Shown here: in pieces, positions 7,336 to 16,667 of the stretch
Numbering within the stretch: the stretch's first letter is position 1
Layout of the letters: every line of letters starts with the position of its first letter
Assembly: GCA_963666505.2 (NCBI GenBank)
Contig: CAXXXL010000003.1
Coordinates: forward strand, 744,001 to 808,000
DNA length: 64,000 nt
Source of the DNA: JABGQS01 sp963666505
Lineage (GTDB): Bacteria; Bacillota; Clostridia; Christensenellales; SZUA-584
Direction: 5' to 3'
Program-made: the position numbers and the translations under genes
Notes under the pieces: generated by a model
The model's input: the letters and a program-made list of their open reading frames with translations, nothing else
The model's database searches: none
Told to the model about the DNA's origin: nothing

Positions 7336-7899
7336 ATGAAAAAAGCATTATATTTAATTCTTGCTCTAGTTATAGTTTTTGGTATAAGCGGTTGCACTTA
7401 TAATGGATTTGAAAAATTTAGTGAAGGACTTAAAGAGGGTTATGAGGGAGCAATAGAACCTACAGAAAGACCCACAGTAGAACCTTCGGGAAAACCTACA
7501 TCAGAATCAACAGTAAAGCCTACAACAACACCAACAATAACACCGACAGTAACACCGACAGTAACACCAACAGTAACACCGACAGTAACACCGACAGTAA
7601 CACCAATACCTATAAAAACTATTTCTGCCGCTGATTTATATAAATTAGTAGTAAAGGGTGAAGCTGATGATTATATGAATACAAATATAATTGTTACTGG
7701 AACAGTGGTTGGCATTTCGGATTATGGTGATTTTAAAGGTTATTATCTGTATGGAGAAGTTGGTAGTGGAGTAGTTTGTTGGGTAGATGGGAAAGAATTT
7801 GTAGCAAAGAAAAATGACAGAGTATCTTTTTTAGGATATGTTAGAAATCTTGGAATTGAGCATATTGAAGTAACTGAATGTGTATTATATAATCCGTAA
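7336..7899 (+). CDS. Lipoprotein with Thr/Pro repeat linker and OB-fold-like domain
   Basis: 187 residues. It has a lipoprotein signal (LVIVFGISGC, lipobox Cys20), then a Thr-Pro-Val repeat linker (about residues 62-95) and a C-terminal domain of about 90 residues. That domain has alternating strands (NIIVTGTVVGISDYG, YYLYGEVGSGVVCWV, DRVSFLGYV) like the small OB-fold tRNA_anti-like domains of cell-surface proteins. It is likely anchored outside the membrane with the domain held off by the linker. GAAGGAG lies upstream. The binding partner is unknown. Confidence 0.7.
   Translation: MKKALYLILALVIVFGISGCTYNGFEKFSEGLKEGYEGAIEPTERPTVEPSGKPTSESTVKPTTTPTITPTVTPTVTPTVTPTVTPTVTPIPIKTISAADLYKLVVKGEADDYMNTNIIVTGTVVGISDYGDFKGYYLYGEVGSGVVCWVDGKEFVAKKNDRVSFLGYVRNLGIEHIEVTECVLYNP
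7520..7608 (+). repeat. Tandem 12-bp repeat encoding Thr-Pro-Val linker
   Basis: About six near-identical 12-base units of the form ACACCGACAGTA inside the lipoprotein gene, encoding TPTV repeats. Copy number could change by slippage and alter linker length without shifting frame. Confidence 0.75.
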
Positions 7900-7921
7900 T
7901 TTTAATTAAATAATTGAACAA

Positions 7922-7964
7922 TGCGGCAGGCAGTCAAGGTAATTACTATAACGGCACTGCCGCA
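7922..7964. terminator. Hairpin downstream of lipoprotein gene
   Basis: TGCGGCAG (7922-7929) pairs with CTGCCGCA (7957-7964) across a 27-base loop, without a clear T tract. It separates the rightward lipoprotein gene from the leftward defence island. Terminator activity is uncertain. Confidence 0.35.
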
Positions 7965-8018
7965 ATCAAAACTTTAGAAAAAACATAAGCCTCACTTCAT
8001 GCGGTTTTACATTTGTTT

Positions 8019-8672
8019 TTAACTCCTGTCACCACGGTTTTTATAATCTCTCTGGATCTTGTCATTCCAGCCCTCCGGCATAGCGGAGCATTCGCGGAAT
8101 GTAGCGACCGCCTCGCTCATAACACGAAAGTTGAGTTCTACACCTTTACTGTCAGCATGATAGTTTTGGGCGCGGTCAGGCGCGATACCGAAGCGTCTAG
8201 CGGATTCCACCGCATCAATATTTGCGCCTAGGAATATAAACTCCCACCCGTAGCGTGCCTTCTGGTTCTCAATCATCTGTTTAACTCGTTCTGCAGAATA
8301 CTCTCGGCTAGAGTTTTCTTCGCCATCCGTGATGATAACAAACATTACCTTTTCAGCCCGAAAGTCATCAGAAGTGTGCTTCTGAGCGTTAACTGTTTTG
8401 TGGATTGTCCTCCCGATTGCATCAAGTAGTGCGGTCGAGCCGCCAACTTGGTATTCCTTTTCGGTAATTGGGCTGACAGCCTTGATGTTGATACGGTCGT
8501 GTAGTATTTCATAGTTGTTGTCGAACAGCACAGTCGTGATGTGGCATTCACCCTCTACCGCCTGCTGCTTTTCGAGCATCGAGTTATATCCCCCAATGGT
8601 ATCGGTTTCTAAGCCTCCCATCGAGCCGCTCTTGTCAAGTATAAATACCAACTCTGTTAATCCTTTTTTCAC
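8019..8672 (-). CDS. Stand-alone von Willebrand factor A (VWA) domain protein
   Basis: 217 residues from a GTG start at 8672, eight bases after GAGGAGG; a longer frame upstream has no such site. The whole protein is one VWA domain with a complete metal-ion-dependent adhesion site: DKSGS (Asp13, Ser15, Ser17), the GGSTAL threonine and ITDGEEN. No signal peptide or membrane span, so it is cytoplasmic. Such VWA proteins often pair with AAA+ ATPases; the AAA+ gene mcrB lies upstream in the same strand run. It is the last gene of the mcrB-mcrC-macro-NRYAGD-VWA array. The role is inferred from context. Confidence 0.8.
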   Translation of the reverse strand: MKKGLTELVFILDKSGSMGGLETDTIGGYNSMLEKQQAVEGECHITTVLFDNNYEILHDRINIKAVSPITEKEYQVGGSTALLDAIGRTIHKTVNAQKHTSDDFRAEKVMFVIITDGEENSSREYSAERVKQMIENQKARYGWEFIFLGANIDAVESARRFGIAPDRAQNYHADSKGVELNFRVMSEAVATFRECSAMPEGWNDKIQRDYKNRGDRS

Positions 8673-8752
8673 TATTGTGTCCTCCTCAAGTTTTATTATG
8701 ACTTTAGGATAACAATTTTGGCAGCGAGGCCGGTCGCTTTTCAAGCGACAAA

Positions 8753-9481
8753 TCAGCGCGATAAATCGAGTTTTCCAAAGTGATTTCCCCAGGGGCTTTG
8801 TATCATATTGTCCACGCATTCCATGATTTTTGCCGCGTGGATTGGTTGCAACACGAAAATATAGTCCCGAACTGTACCTCTTTTAAATGTCATACCTGCG
8901 ATAGTTGCATCTTTTAGGATTGAATCTTCATGCATCCAAGCAAAGCGCCGTAAATAGATAGCTTCTTGCTCTCGACAGCGGTGATTGTAGATGATTACAC
9001 TTTTACCCGCGGTAAAATAATCGTCAATCTCGTTTGGGAGCACATATTTATTGCTTTTTGAAGATCCAGCGGATACGCTCTTTACTAGCAAGCCGTTATC
9101 GGGGTCAAGGAAAACGACGTCAGCAGACCTCAGCACCTCTAATGCTTTTATGTGCCAATCTCGGCGAGAGAAAGCCCGTGAGGGTGAATAGAGTACTTCA
9201 TTATAATAAACGGCGTTTGGAACAAGATCCATAGTTTCCAAAGCAGAAACGCTACGCTGGCCATTGACTATTTCTTTTAGTGAATTTCTCAGTGAGTCAT
9301 CACGTCCATTATATCGCATGTCTGTTATGTACCCGATATGTTTACCGTCGGCATTATGGCTCTCATCAGGAACAAGATACCAGTTTACACCAATGCCAAG
9401 TTGTGAACTCGTGAGTTGCCTAAGTAAACCAAGTTTTCCATAATCCCCAACGTCTCCAGCATATCTATTTTGCATGCTCAC
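8753..9481 (-). CDS. NRYAGD-motif protein of unknown function in defence operon
   Basis: 242 residues. The first residues MQNRYAGDVGDYGKLGLLR and a central DVVFLDPDNGL motif are strongly patterned and look like conserved signatures of a widespread uncharacterised family. The DPDNG loop after a hydrophobic strand suggests a Rossmann-like or nuclease/methyltransferase-like fold. I cannot name a reaction. The start overlaps the stop of the macro-domain gene by four bases (ATGA), so the two are translationally coupled and probably act together. A VWA gene follows 80 bases downstream. No close homologue of known function comes to mind. Confidence 0.7.
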   Translation of the reverse strand: MSMQNRYAGDVGDYGKLGLLRQLTSSQLGIGVNWYLVPDESHNADGKHIGYITDMRYNGRDDSLRNSLKEIVNGQRSVSALETMDLVPNAVYYNEVLYSPSRAFSRRDWHIKALEVLRSADVVFLDPDNGLLVKSVSAGSSKSNKYVLPNEIDDYFTAGKSVIIYNHRCREQEAIYLRRFAWMHEDSILKDATIAGMTFKRGTVRDYIFVLQPIHAAKIMECVDNMIQSPWGNHFGKLDLSR

Positions 9482-10488
9482 CCTCCCAATAGCGGCTGGT
9501 CGTACTCGAACAGCACTTCATTTATCTCGAAGATGTCGTAATTACAGTTGATGATGAAATATTCGATAATTACATCGAACTTCTGGCTGTGAGACAGAGC
9601 ATAACCAGCTCGTTTTAAAAGGTCATCTGTTTCATTAAGTGACAACTCCAGTGCTACAGCAAGGGCAATAGCAGTGCGCTTACTCGGCATATAGCCTTTG
9701 ACAGTTCTAATCTTAGAGAATAGCTTTCGGTCAAGGTTGGCGCGTTTGTATACTTCCACGTCCGACTTACACTTAGTATCAATTAACCGAAGGAGTGTAT
9801 CCGAAAACGGCTCATCCAGGCTGTCTACTAGATCTTCAATGCCTGCACCTACACTTGAGGGTTGCATGAACTCAGGAGTATTTAGACTGATAAGTTCAGA
9901 TTCATCAATAGCTTTACGCTCGACATCAAGCAACTCACGCCGATGATACTTATATTCTTCTACGTAATGTTCATCAATGTAGCTTGCGACTTCACCGAGC
10001 AGTTTCTCGCTGACAGCGAAAGCAGCCGTGTCAAATACGACTAGATACACTTCAAAATCATGTTCTTCGAGGAAATCCTTAATTGCCGTTGTAGCAACAC
10101 GAAGCGCTTCGTCTTTCGGGTAGCCGTAGATACCACTCGAAATCAGCGGGAATGCTATGCTCTCACACTTGTTCTCCACCGCTCGTTTCATACTATTCAG
10201 GTAACAAGATCGCAGATGCTTTTCTTCGTCACTAACGCCGTCACGATAAACTGGTCCAGCTGTGTGGATTATATGTTTAGCAGGAAGTTTAAATCCTGGA
10301 GTAATAACTGCTTCTCCGGTTTGAATTGGAGCGAGCTTTTCGCAGGAAGCTTGAAGCTGCGATACTCCTGCAGCTTTGAAGATTGCTCCGCAAACTCCAC
10401 CGCCCATTTGAAGATTGGTATTGGCAGCATTAACAATTGCGTCAACTTTCATTTTTGTTATATCATTTCGAATTATAGTAAAGGGCAT
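9478..10488 (-). CDS. Macro domain protein with C-terminal HTH-like domain
   Basis: 336 residues. Residues 1-170 are a macro domain that binds ADP-ribose: VDAIVNAANTNL, the glycine loop MGGGVCGAIF and SSGIYGYP. In MacroD-like hydrolases the loop reads GGVDGAI; here the catalytic-position Asp is Cys, so hydrolysis of O-acetyl-ADP-ribose or ADP-ribosyl groups may be lost or altered. The C-terminal half (VYKRANLDRKLFSKI, then PSKRTAIALAVALEL, DDLLKRAGY) has an XRE-like helix-turn-helix pattern. GAGGTAA precedes the ATG, 24 bases after mcrC. It may sense ADP-ribose or NAD-derived signals and regulate the module. Confidence 0.8.
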   Translation of the reverse strand: MPFTIIRNDITKMKVDAIVNAANTNLQMGGGVCGAIFKAAGVSQLQASCEKLAPIQTGEAVITPGFKLPAKHIIHTAGPVYRDGVSDEEKHLRSCYLNSMKRAVENKCESIAFPLISSGIYGYPKDEALRVATTAIKDFLEEHDFEVYLVVFDTAAFAVSEKLLGEVASYIDEHYVEEYKYHRRELLDVERKAIDESELISLNTPEFMQPSSVGAGIEDLVDSLDEPFSDTLLRLIDTKCKSDVEVYKRANLDRKLFSKIRTVKGYMPSKRTAIALAVALELSLNETDDLLKRAGYALSHSQKFDVIIEYFIINCNYDIFEINEVLFEYDQPLLGG

Positions 10489-10512
10489 AGTCTATTACCT
10501 CTATATTCTTGA

Positions 10513-11520
10513 TTATGCAAGCAAACGCGCCACTTTTTCAAGTTGTGATCGTATTCCAGCAAAGTCCTGCGATAGGTCAAGTGTTTTTACGCTGATGGCA
10601 TTGCCGCCTATAATGCTATCATTATCTGGTGTTATATCTTCATCTGTTTTAGCATAGAGAAGCATGCCAGAAACACTGCCATCTTTCTCTTTATCTGCAT
10701 TTTTCACATAAGTATATATTTGATAAAGGTTATTTGAATGATATGTTTTCTTCCCATAATGCTCTGACATCGTGCGATTGTAGAACTTTGCATCTATGAT
10801 TAACGTTTTGTCTTTATACGTTAAGTAAACGTCGCTCTTCATCATTGGCATATTCAGTGGAGTATCAGACATATCCCAATCTATATATGCTGCACGAGCA
10901 TTGAAACATGAATGGTGGCAACGAAAGTATTTAAGAAGGAAATGTTCATATAGAGAACACATGGCCTCATCCTTGAGCCATTCGCGCATTTTATAACCCC
11001 CGCCAGTGTTCATCAACATACCATCAAGCAGAAATCGACAAACATTAACGAGCATAACATATTCTTCGCCACCTGCACGTTGCTGTGGAATCTTTATGTA
11101 GCCCACGTCAGCGACGTTGTCCAGGCTCGACCGTAGAAATTTCAAATAGTGTTTGCGGTTGTTAGTTACATCGTTTTGTCGAAGTAAATGCATAATAGCA
11201 CATTTGATAAGCCGGTTGCCAGGCGTATCCTCCGTGAATTCATCAAATTCGCATACCAAGCGGTGCCTAATTATAGTTAGTCCACGCACGGAGGATTGCA
11301 AATCAATCTTACCACGCAAATTGCTGAGTTCTTCACTTTTACTGACATAGCGATGTGGAAATCCGCGTTTTAGCTGCTTGCGCATACCAGTGATAATAAT
11401 TTCAGCGAAGAGTTCATGCATATTTTCAAACTCCTCGCGACCCATTTGTGTTATGTCTCCAACATTTAACGAGCGAAAAGCATATGCAAGCATATGGTAG
11501 ATATTGTTGATTCTAACCAT
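10513..11520 (-). CDS. mcrC: McrC, McrBC restriction system nuclease subunit
   Basis: 335 residues from ATG 11520, whose A is the last base of the mcrB stop codon (TAATG). McrC partners the McrB motor and cuts DNA carrying modified cytosine. The C-terminal part carries a PD-(D/E)XK nuclease: MMKSDVYLTYKDKTLIIDAK gives the Asp and the D-x-K pair, followed by NNLYQIYTYV. The N-terminal region has LRGKIDL, typical of the family. A longer frame upstream (to 11580) would overlap mcrB and is not needed. Length is close to E. coli McrC (348). Confidence 0.88.
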   Translation of the reverse strand: MVRINNIYHMLAYAFRSLNVGDITQMGREEFENMHELFAEIIITGMRKQLKRGFPHRYVSKSEELSNLRGKIDLQSSVRGLTIIRHRLVCEFDEFTEDTPGNRLIKCAIMHLLRQNDVTNNRKHYLKFLRSSLDNVADVGYIKIPQQRAGGEEYVMLVNVCRFLLDGMLMNTGGGYKMREWLKDEAMCSLYEHFLLKYFRCHHSCFNARAAYIDWDMSDTPLNMPMMKSDVYLTYKDKTLIIDAKFYNRTMSEHYGKKTYHSNNLYQIYTYVKNADKEKDGSVSGMLLYAKTDEDITPDNDSIIGGNAISVKTLDLSQDFAGIRSQLEKVARLLA

Positions 11521-13457
11521 TACATCGCCTCCAGAAACTTCACCGTCCATTCCTGAACTTTTTCTGCATTGTCTACCCAATATTCTGATAGAAGAGGCTT
11601 AATTTCGTAGAGGATTATATCCTTCAATAACCTATTGTCAATTTGGTCATCGGTACAGAAATAACTATGACCAATTTTATAGCCTGCGCCTAATAGTGGG
11701 TCTGCGGCAATCTCGTCATTGAGTTTGGACACAAGTTCAATAATCACATTGAATTCATCATTGTTTTTGGTTTCAACATAATCGCGGAAACTTTCATTTT
11801 CAAAAGCTGGCTCAAGCGTATAAAATGCGAAACGGCGACGCAAGGCATAGTCTATGAGTGCGATGCTACGATCAGCTGTATTCATCATACCAATAATATA
11901 TACGTTTTCAGGCACATAGAACGGTTCCTCTACATCTTGCAAACGTACGGCATAGCTCTTTCCGCGCTTGTCGGATTCGATGAGCATAAGCAACTCGCCA
12001 AAAATTTTACTAATGTTTCCACGATTTATTTCGTCAATTATAAAGAACCAATCATTTTCGGGGTCACTTGCTGCCTTTTTGCAGAATGAGTAGAATGAGC
12101 CATCCTTTAATTCAAACCCCGAATCTTTCGGTCTGTAGCCCATAACGAAGTCCTCATATCCATAGCTCTGATGAAACTGCACGAAACAAATTCGGTCTGA
12201 ACTCCTTTCGCCAATAAGCGAATATGCAAGGCGTTTTGCAGCAAAGGTTTTACCCACGCCGGGAGCCCCTTGAAGTATTAGGTTCTTCTTTCGGATTAAC
12301 TGGTTTATCAACGAATCGTAGTCATCAGCTGTAAGGAATACCTCTTCGAGGAACTTCTCGCGATCATACAAATTGCTGGAAGAAGTTGCAGATGCGGCGG
12401 CTTCTTTAGATATAACTTGCATAGGCATATCTCTTTCTTTAAGAAACTGCTCATATAATCGTAGTACTTTCGGGAAAGCTCCATTAATGGGTGTATTGCT
12501 GATATCGATTAACTGACCTGTTGTGTCTCTTAATGCATCGTCGGTTATTTGCGTTAGCCTTTCAAATTGAGGAACAAAACTAGCATACGTATCATAAGTA
12601 AATAGGTTGATATTGCCTTCATAAGCTGGTATGAGTTTCTTTGCCTCGTTCTCGATTTGCTTTAAATAGACTTTTACTGTTTTATAATCGTATGGCCTGC
12701 CATTTTTTCTTGTTGGAACTTCAAGCCACTTCTTGAAGTCGGTAACAACGGCGGGTTTTGCAGCAAGTCTATGCGCTTCGTCCTTTTCCCTCTGTAGACG
12801 ATAAGCAAAATATGCGATATCCATAGCGAGTAAGCGATTGTTTGGATCCTGGTAGCAGTCGTTATCGAGCCGATTATGACTCATTGAGATAAGCTCCTCG
12901 TCATCCACAGCAACTTCTCGGATTGCATCGCACATTTGTCTATAAGTAGTTAGTCGGTCAGATGTCATTTCTATTCCAATCGTTGGAGCAACTGCCTTCA
13001 TGACGCTATATTTATAAATGTAATAGTTTTCCGGATACTTAAACGTGAGATAAACGCTGATAGCATGTTGATCTTGAAAAGTGCTTTTCCAACTGGCATC
13101 TTCTTGTTTCATCTTGGAAACAAATAAATCGACACCACTCATAAAATCGCTAATTCGATTTTCCAAAGGTTGGGACTCATCATAGAGCCCCCTAAATAAG
13201 CCCCTGACCGTTTCGGGCTCACGCTTCGCAAAGAAAACAAGAACTCCCAGTGGGCGTGCCACACCAATATCAAGTAAATTGTGATGTTTCGCAAATGCCT
13301 CTTCTAGCATTTCCGCAAAGTTAGGGCCATCGATAATCCAGTTATCTTGGAAGTGTTTCACGGCAATCCATTTATATCGTTCATCGTTGTCGATGTCTTC
13401 AAAGTCGGCTTTGTAAAGGCCTATAATTTCTTTTATTTTTGTGTTTGAGATGTTCAC
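11520..13457 (-). CDS. mcrB: McrB, AAA+ GTPase motor of McrBC
   Basis: 645 residues from a GTG start at 13457 with GGAGG nine bases upstream. The C-terminal AAA+ domain has Walker A GAPGVGKT (397-404), Walker B FFIIDEINRGN (471-481) and the McrB signature MNTADRS (525-531). These McrB proteins hydrolyse GTP and drive McrC. The N-terminal 240 residues replace the short modified-base binding domain of E. coli McrB and look like a different DNA-recognition module (PENYYIYKYSV, NNRLLAMDIAYFAYRLQ). The modification recognised cannot be told. It overlaps mcrC by one base. Confidence 0.9.
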   Translation of the reverse strand: MNISNTKIKEIIGLYKADFEDIDNDERYKWIAVKHFQDNWIIDGPNFAEMLEEAFAKHHNLLDIGVARPLGVLVFFAKREPETVRGLFRGLYDESQPLENRISDFMSGVDLFVSKMKQEDASWKSTFQDQHAISVYLTFKYPENYYIYKYSVMKAVAPTIGIEMTSDRLTTYRQMCDAIREVAVDDEELISMSHNRLDNDCYQDPNNRLLAMDIAYFAYRLQREKDEAHRLAAKPAVVTDFKKWLEVPTRKNGRPYDYKTVKVYLKQIENEAKKLIPAYEGNINLFTYDTYASFVPQFERLTQITDDALRDTTGQLIDISNTPINGAFPKVLRLYEQFLKERDMPMQVISKEAAASATSSSNLYDREKFLEEVFLTADDYDSLINQLIRKKNLILQGAPGVGKTFAAKRLAYSLIGERSSDRICFVQFHQSYGYEDFVMGYRPKDSGFELKDGSFYSFCKKAASDPENDWFFIIDEINRGNISKIFGELLMLIESDKRGKSYAVRLQDVEEPFYVPENVYIIGMMNTADRSIALIDYALRRRFAFYTLEPAFENESFRDYVETKNNDEFNVIIELVSKLNDEIAADPLLGAGYKIGHSYFCTDDQIDNRLLKDIILYEIKPLLSEYWVDNAEKVQEWTVKFLEAM

Positions 13458-13566
13458 AGTATTTTCCTCCGTTCTATCTTAAGCTTCTTGCTTTAGCTAA
13501 TCTTCAATGTCTTGAGTACCCAACCAAACTAAAATAATTCTCTTTTTCTAAATTTATTTACTTTGA

Positions 13567-16500
13567 TTAAACTAATCCACCTACTCCTTTAAACTTATCT
13601 ACAAAAGCAGCTATTTTTTGAAAAACGCTATGCTTTTTTGTTAAGTATTGAGGGTTTAGCGGGCTCATTTTAGGTAGAATCTCATTCAGTTCCGTTCCAT
13701 TTTCACTGGCATATTCTCGTTTTAGAGAAGCTAGTATGTATCTCTTTGCAGCTTCTTCGTTAAGTTCTTCCGCAAAAATCAACTCTTCTGCCTCGCGTTT
13801 TTGCTCCGTTTGAGCAAATGAAAAGAAGGCAGCTATAATACTTGCTTTATCTTGGATTATGTCTAAATCAGTTTGATTGATAAAGTCCACGACCAAGCTT
13901 TCTTTTGCACGATTACCTACACTTGAGCGAATTAAACGACGCACTTCTTCAATTAATGATGCTTTGTCTTTTGATTTTTTGTTTTTCTCAAAAATCAATT
14001 CAAGAATATAGTCAAGATTAATTTCTTGTGACTTTAAGAGATCCACTTCAAAAACAACATCATCCCAGTCTATGGTTGAATTTTCTTCTTCCTTACCGGC
14101 TTTTTCACGTCTAATCCAATCTCGTATATCGTTGTAAGCAGAACGATAATCCTGAATCATACGTTCATCAGGGACTTGGATTCCTTTCATGCCAGCTATA
14201 TCTTCATCGCTTGCATAATGAGTAGCTTTGAAATCCTCCAACGCTTCCGGATTATTAATATCTACCAATTGCAGGGCTTTCAAGTTAGAAAACTCATCAT
14301 AATTCTGCAAGATATTTTCGACACGTAAATATTCACCAAAGAGTTTAACAAAATCTTTTTTGTCTTTTTCAGTTACAATTGCATCAACATCGGGGAAGCG
14401 TTCTTGTAATTCTTTAACTACATCAACATATCCACGACGTGCTTCGCCAGTTGCAATGTCAGTGAAGCCTTCCATATATTCTTTGTAGCTTTTCTCAAGC
14501 ACTACATTTTTAGTATTATTGTCGCCAAATGTTTTAATTGCATCAATTGTAGCTTGTTCTAAGTCTCTAAAGGTAACAATATTACCAAAGGTTTTAGTAG
14601 AATCATAAATACGGTTAGTTCGTGAGAAAGCCTGAATTAAACCATGGTACCGTAGATTCTTATCAACAAATAATGTGTTCAATGTTGGTGCATCAAAGCC
14701 TGTTAAAAACATTCCTACAACTATTAAAAGATCAACCTCTTGCCTTCTGACACGATTAGCGAGATCCCGATAATAGTTTTGAAATTCTTTACTATCTACA
14801 CCAAAACTGGTTTTAAAAATAGTGTTATAATCTTTGATCGCCCAAGCTAAAAACTCTTTTGCACTGCTGTCCATCGCTGACGGTTCAAAAGTTTCGTCTA
14901 AGATTTCACCTATAGCACTTTGTTCTTCATTCGCAGCAAAAGAGAATATTGTTGCAATTTTCAAAGGCCGTGCACGATCTTTTTGTAAGTTATTTAATGA
15001 TTCATAATAGAGTTTGGCTGCGTCAACACTGCTCACAGCAAACATAGCATTAAAGCCTTTACCGCTAGCGTTTGATCTATGAGTTTTAATTTTAAAATTT
15101 TTCAGGATATATTGTGAAATCTCATTGATTCGTTCAGGGTGTAATAAAGCTTCTTTAGTTTCTGCTGCTGATAGTTTTTCTTCATCCTGCTCTGACTCAA
15201 TGCTTTTAAACTTTGGACGTACATCATTATAATCTACCTTAAACTTTAATACCTTCTCATCTCTAATTGCATCAGTAATAACATAAGAATGTAGCTCGCG
15301 ACCAAATACTGTAGCAGTAGTATCAGAACCTAAAGCATTTTCTGGGAATATTGGAGTACCTGTAAATCCAAATTGATAGTACTGTTTAAACTTCTTTTTA
15401 ATATTTTTTTGAGCTTCCCCGAACTGTGAACGGTGAGCTTCGTCAAAAATAAAGACTACTTGTTTATTGTAAATAGGTAAATCTATTTCGCTTTTAATAA
15501 GATTGTTCAGCTTTTGAATGGTAGTCACAATGATCTTATTATCGTCTTTTTCAATGTTGCGCTTAAGTCCTGCTGTATTTTCTGAACCATTAACACTATC
15601 AGGAGAAAAACGCTGATACTCTTTCATCGTCTGATAATCAAGGTCTTTTCTATCTACTACAAAAAACACTTTGTCTATAAAATCAAGTTCAGTCGCCAAA
15701 CGAGCTGCCTTAAAACTAGTCAGCGTTTTACCTGAACCTGTAGTATGCCAAATATATCCACCACTTTCGGTGGTTTTCCATTTTTTAGTTTGGTGTGAAC
15801 TTCTAATTTTCCATAAAATTCTTTCTGTTGCCGCTATTTGATAGGGTCGCATAATCAGCAAAGTATCACTTGAATCAAAAACCGAATAATGCAGTAACAC
15901 ATTCAACAATGTATTTTTCTGAAAAAATGTTGCCGTAAAATCCTTTAGATCTTTAATAAGCGTATTGTCTGATTTCGCCCAGTTTATAGTGAAATCAAAA
16001 CTACTTTTATCTCGTTTAGTAGTACTAGCAAAATAACGGCTATCAGTCCCATTAGAAATCACGAAAATCTGTAAATACTTAAATAGAGAGTTCTCTGAAT
16101 TAAAGCTCTCCTTACTATATCTATGTACCTGATTAAAAGCTTCACGAATGGCGATCCCACGTTTCTTTAATTCAACTTGAACCAGGGGTAAGCCATTAAC
16201 CAAAATAGTAACATCATATCGGTTAGCTTGAGTTCCCTTTTGCTCAAACTGTGATATCACTTGCACTTTATTTTTTGCAATATTCTTTTTATTTACTAGA
16301 TAAATATTTTGAATACGACCATCATCAAAGACAAAGTCGTAGATATAATCATAGTGAATTTTACGAGTTTTATCAATATGGTTATCACTAGGTTTATCTA
16401 AATACTCCTCACAAAATCTTATCCATTCAGCTTCTGTAAACTGTACATTGTTTAGTTTTTGCAATTGTGCTCGAGCATTATCAAACATCTCTTTAGATGT

Positions 16501-16665
16501 CGTTAAGCGTGGCAGGTGTTCATACCCTTGATTTGCTAAATCTTGAATTAATTCTCGTTCTAAATCGGCTTCAGATTGATAGCCAACACCTTGTTGGTCT
16601 ATCTTGTTATACTTGTCTAAAACTATAAAGTTGTTTGATTCTGCAATGGGATTGTAGTCGCACAT
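13567..16665 (-). CDS. hsdR: Type I restriction enzyme R subunit
   Basis: About 1032 residues from ATG 16665 (MCDYNPIAESN), chosen because GGAGG lies just upstream; a Met six codons earlier lies inside that site. Near residues 150-167 is the PD-(D/E)XK nuclease core (RYDVTILVNG, then VELKKRG). The superfamily 2 helicase follows with Walker A TTGSGKT (about 308-314), DEAHRSQFG (about 408) and FTGTPIF. HsdR translocates DNA and cuts it remotely when HsdS finds an unmethylated site. It is two bases after the prrC-like gene, in operon order hsdM-hsdS-prrC-hsdR. Confidence 0.93.
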   Translation of the reverse strand: MCDYNPIAESNNFIVLDKYNKIDQQGVGYQSEADLERELIQDLANQGYEHLPRLTTSKEMFDNARAQLQKLNNVQFTEAEWIRFCEEYLDKPSDNHIDKTRKIHYDYIYDFVFDDGRIQNIYLVNKKNIAKNKVQVISQFEQKGTQANRYDVTILVNGLPLVQVELKKRGIAIREAFNQVHRYSKESFNSENSLFKYLQIFVISNGTDSRYFASTTKRDKSSFDFTINWAKSDNTLIKDLKDFTATFFQKNTLLNVLLHYSVFDSSDTLLIMRPYQIAATERILWKIRSSHQTKKWKTTESGGYIWHTTGSGKTLTSFKAARLATELDFIDKVFFVVDRKDLDYQTMKEYQRFSPDSVNGSENTAGLKRNIEKDDNKIIVTTIQKLNNLIKSEIDLPIYNKQVVFIFDEAHRSQFGEAQKNIKKKFKQYYQFGFTGTPIFPENALGSDTTATVFGRELHSYVITDAIRDEKVLKFKVDYNDVRPKFKSIESEQDEEKLSAAETKEALLHPERINEISQYILKNFKIKTHRSNASGKGFNAMFAVSSVDAAKLYYESLNNLQKDRARPLKIATIFSFAANEEQSAIGEILDETFEPSAMDSSAKEFLAWAIKDYNTIFKTSFGVDSKEFQNYYRDLANRVRRQEVDLLIVVGMFLTGFDAPTLNTLFVDKNLRYHGLIQAFSRTNRIYDSTKTFGNIVTFRDLEQATIDAIKTFGDNNTKNVVLEKSYKEYMEGFTDIATGEARRGYVDVVKELQERFPDVDAIVTEKDKKDFVKLFGEYLRVENILQNYDEFSNLKALQLVDINNPEALEDFKATHYASDEDIAGMKGIQVPDERMIQDYRSAYNDIRDWIRREKAGKEEENSTIDWDDVVFEVDLLKSQEINLDYILELIFEKNKKSKDKASLIEEVRRLIRSSVGNRAKESLVVDFINQTDLDIIQDKASIIAAFFSFAQTEQKREAEELIFAEELNEEAAKRYILASLKREYASENGTELNEILPKMSPLNPQYLTKKHSVFQKIAAFVDKFKGVGGLV

Positions 16666-16667
16666 CT

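Noticed and set aside
7520..7608. Regular repeats as a CRISPR-like or iteron array
   Set aside because: They are in-frame codons of a Thr-Pro linker in a lipoprotein gene.
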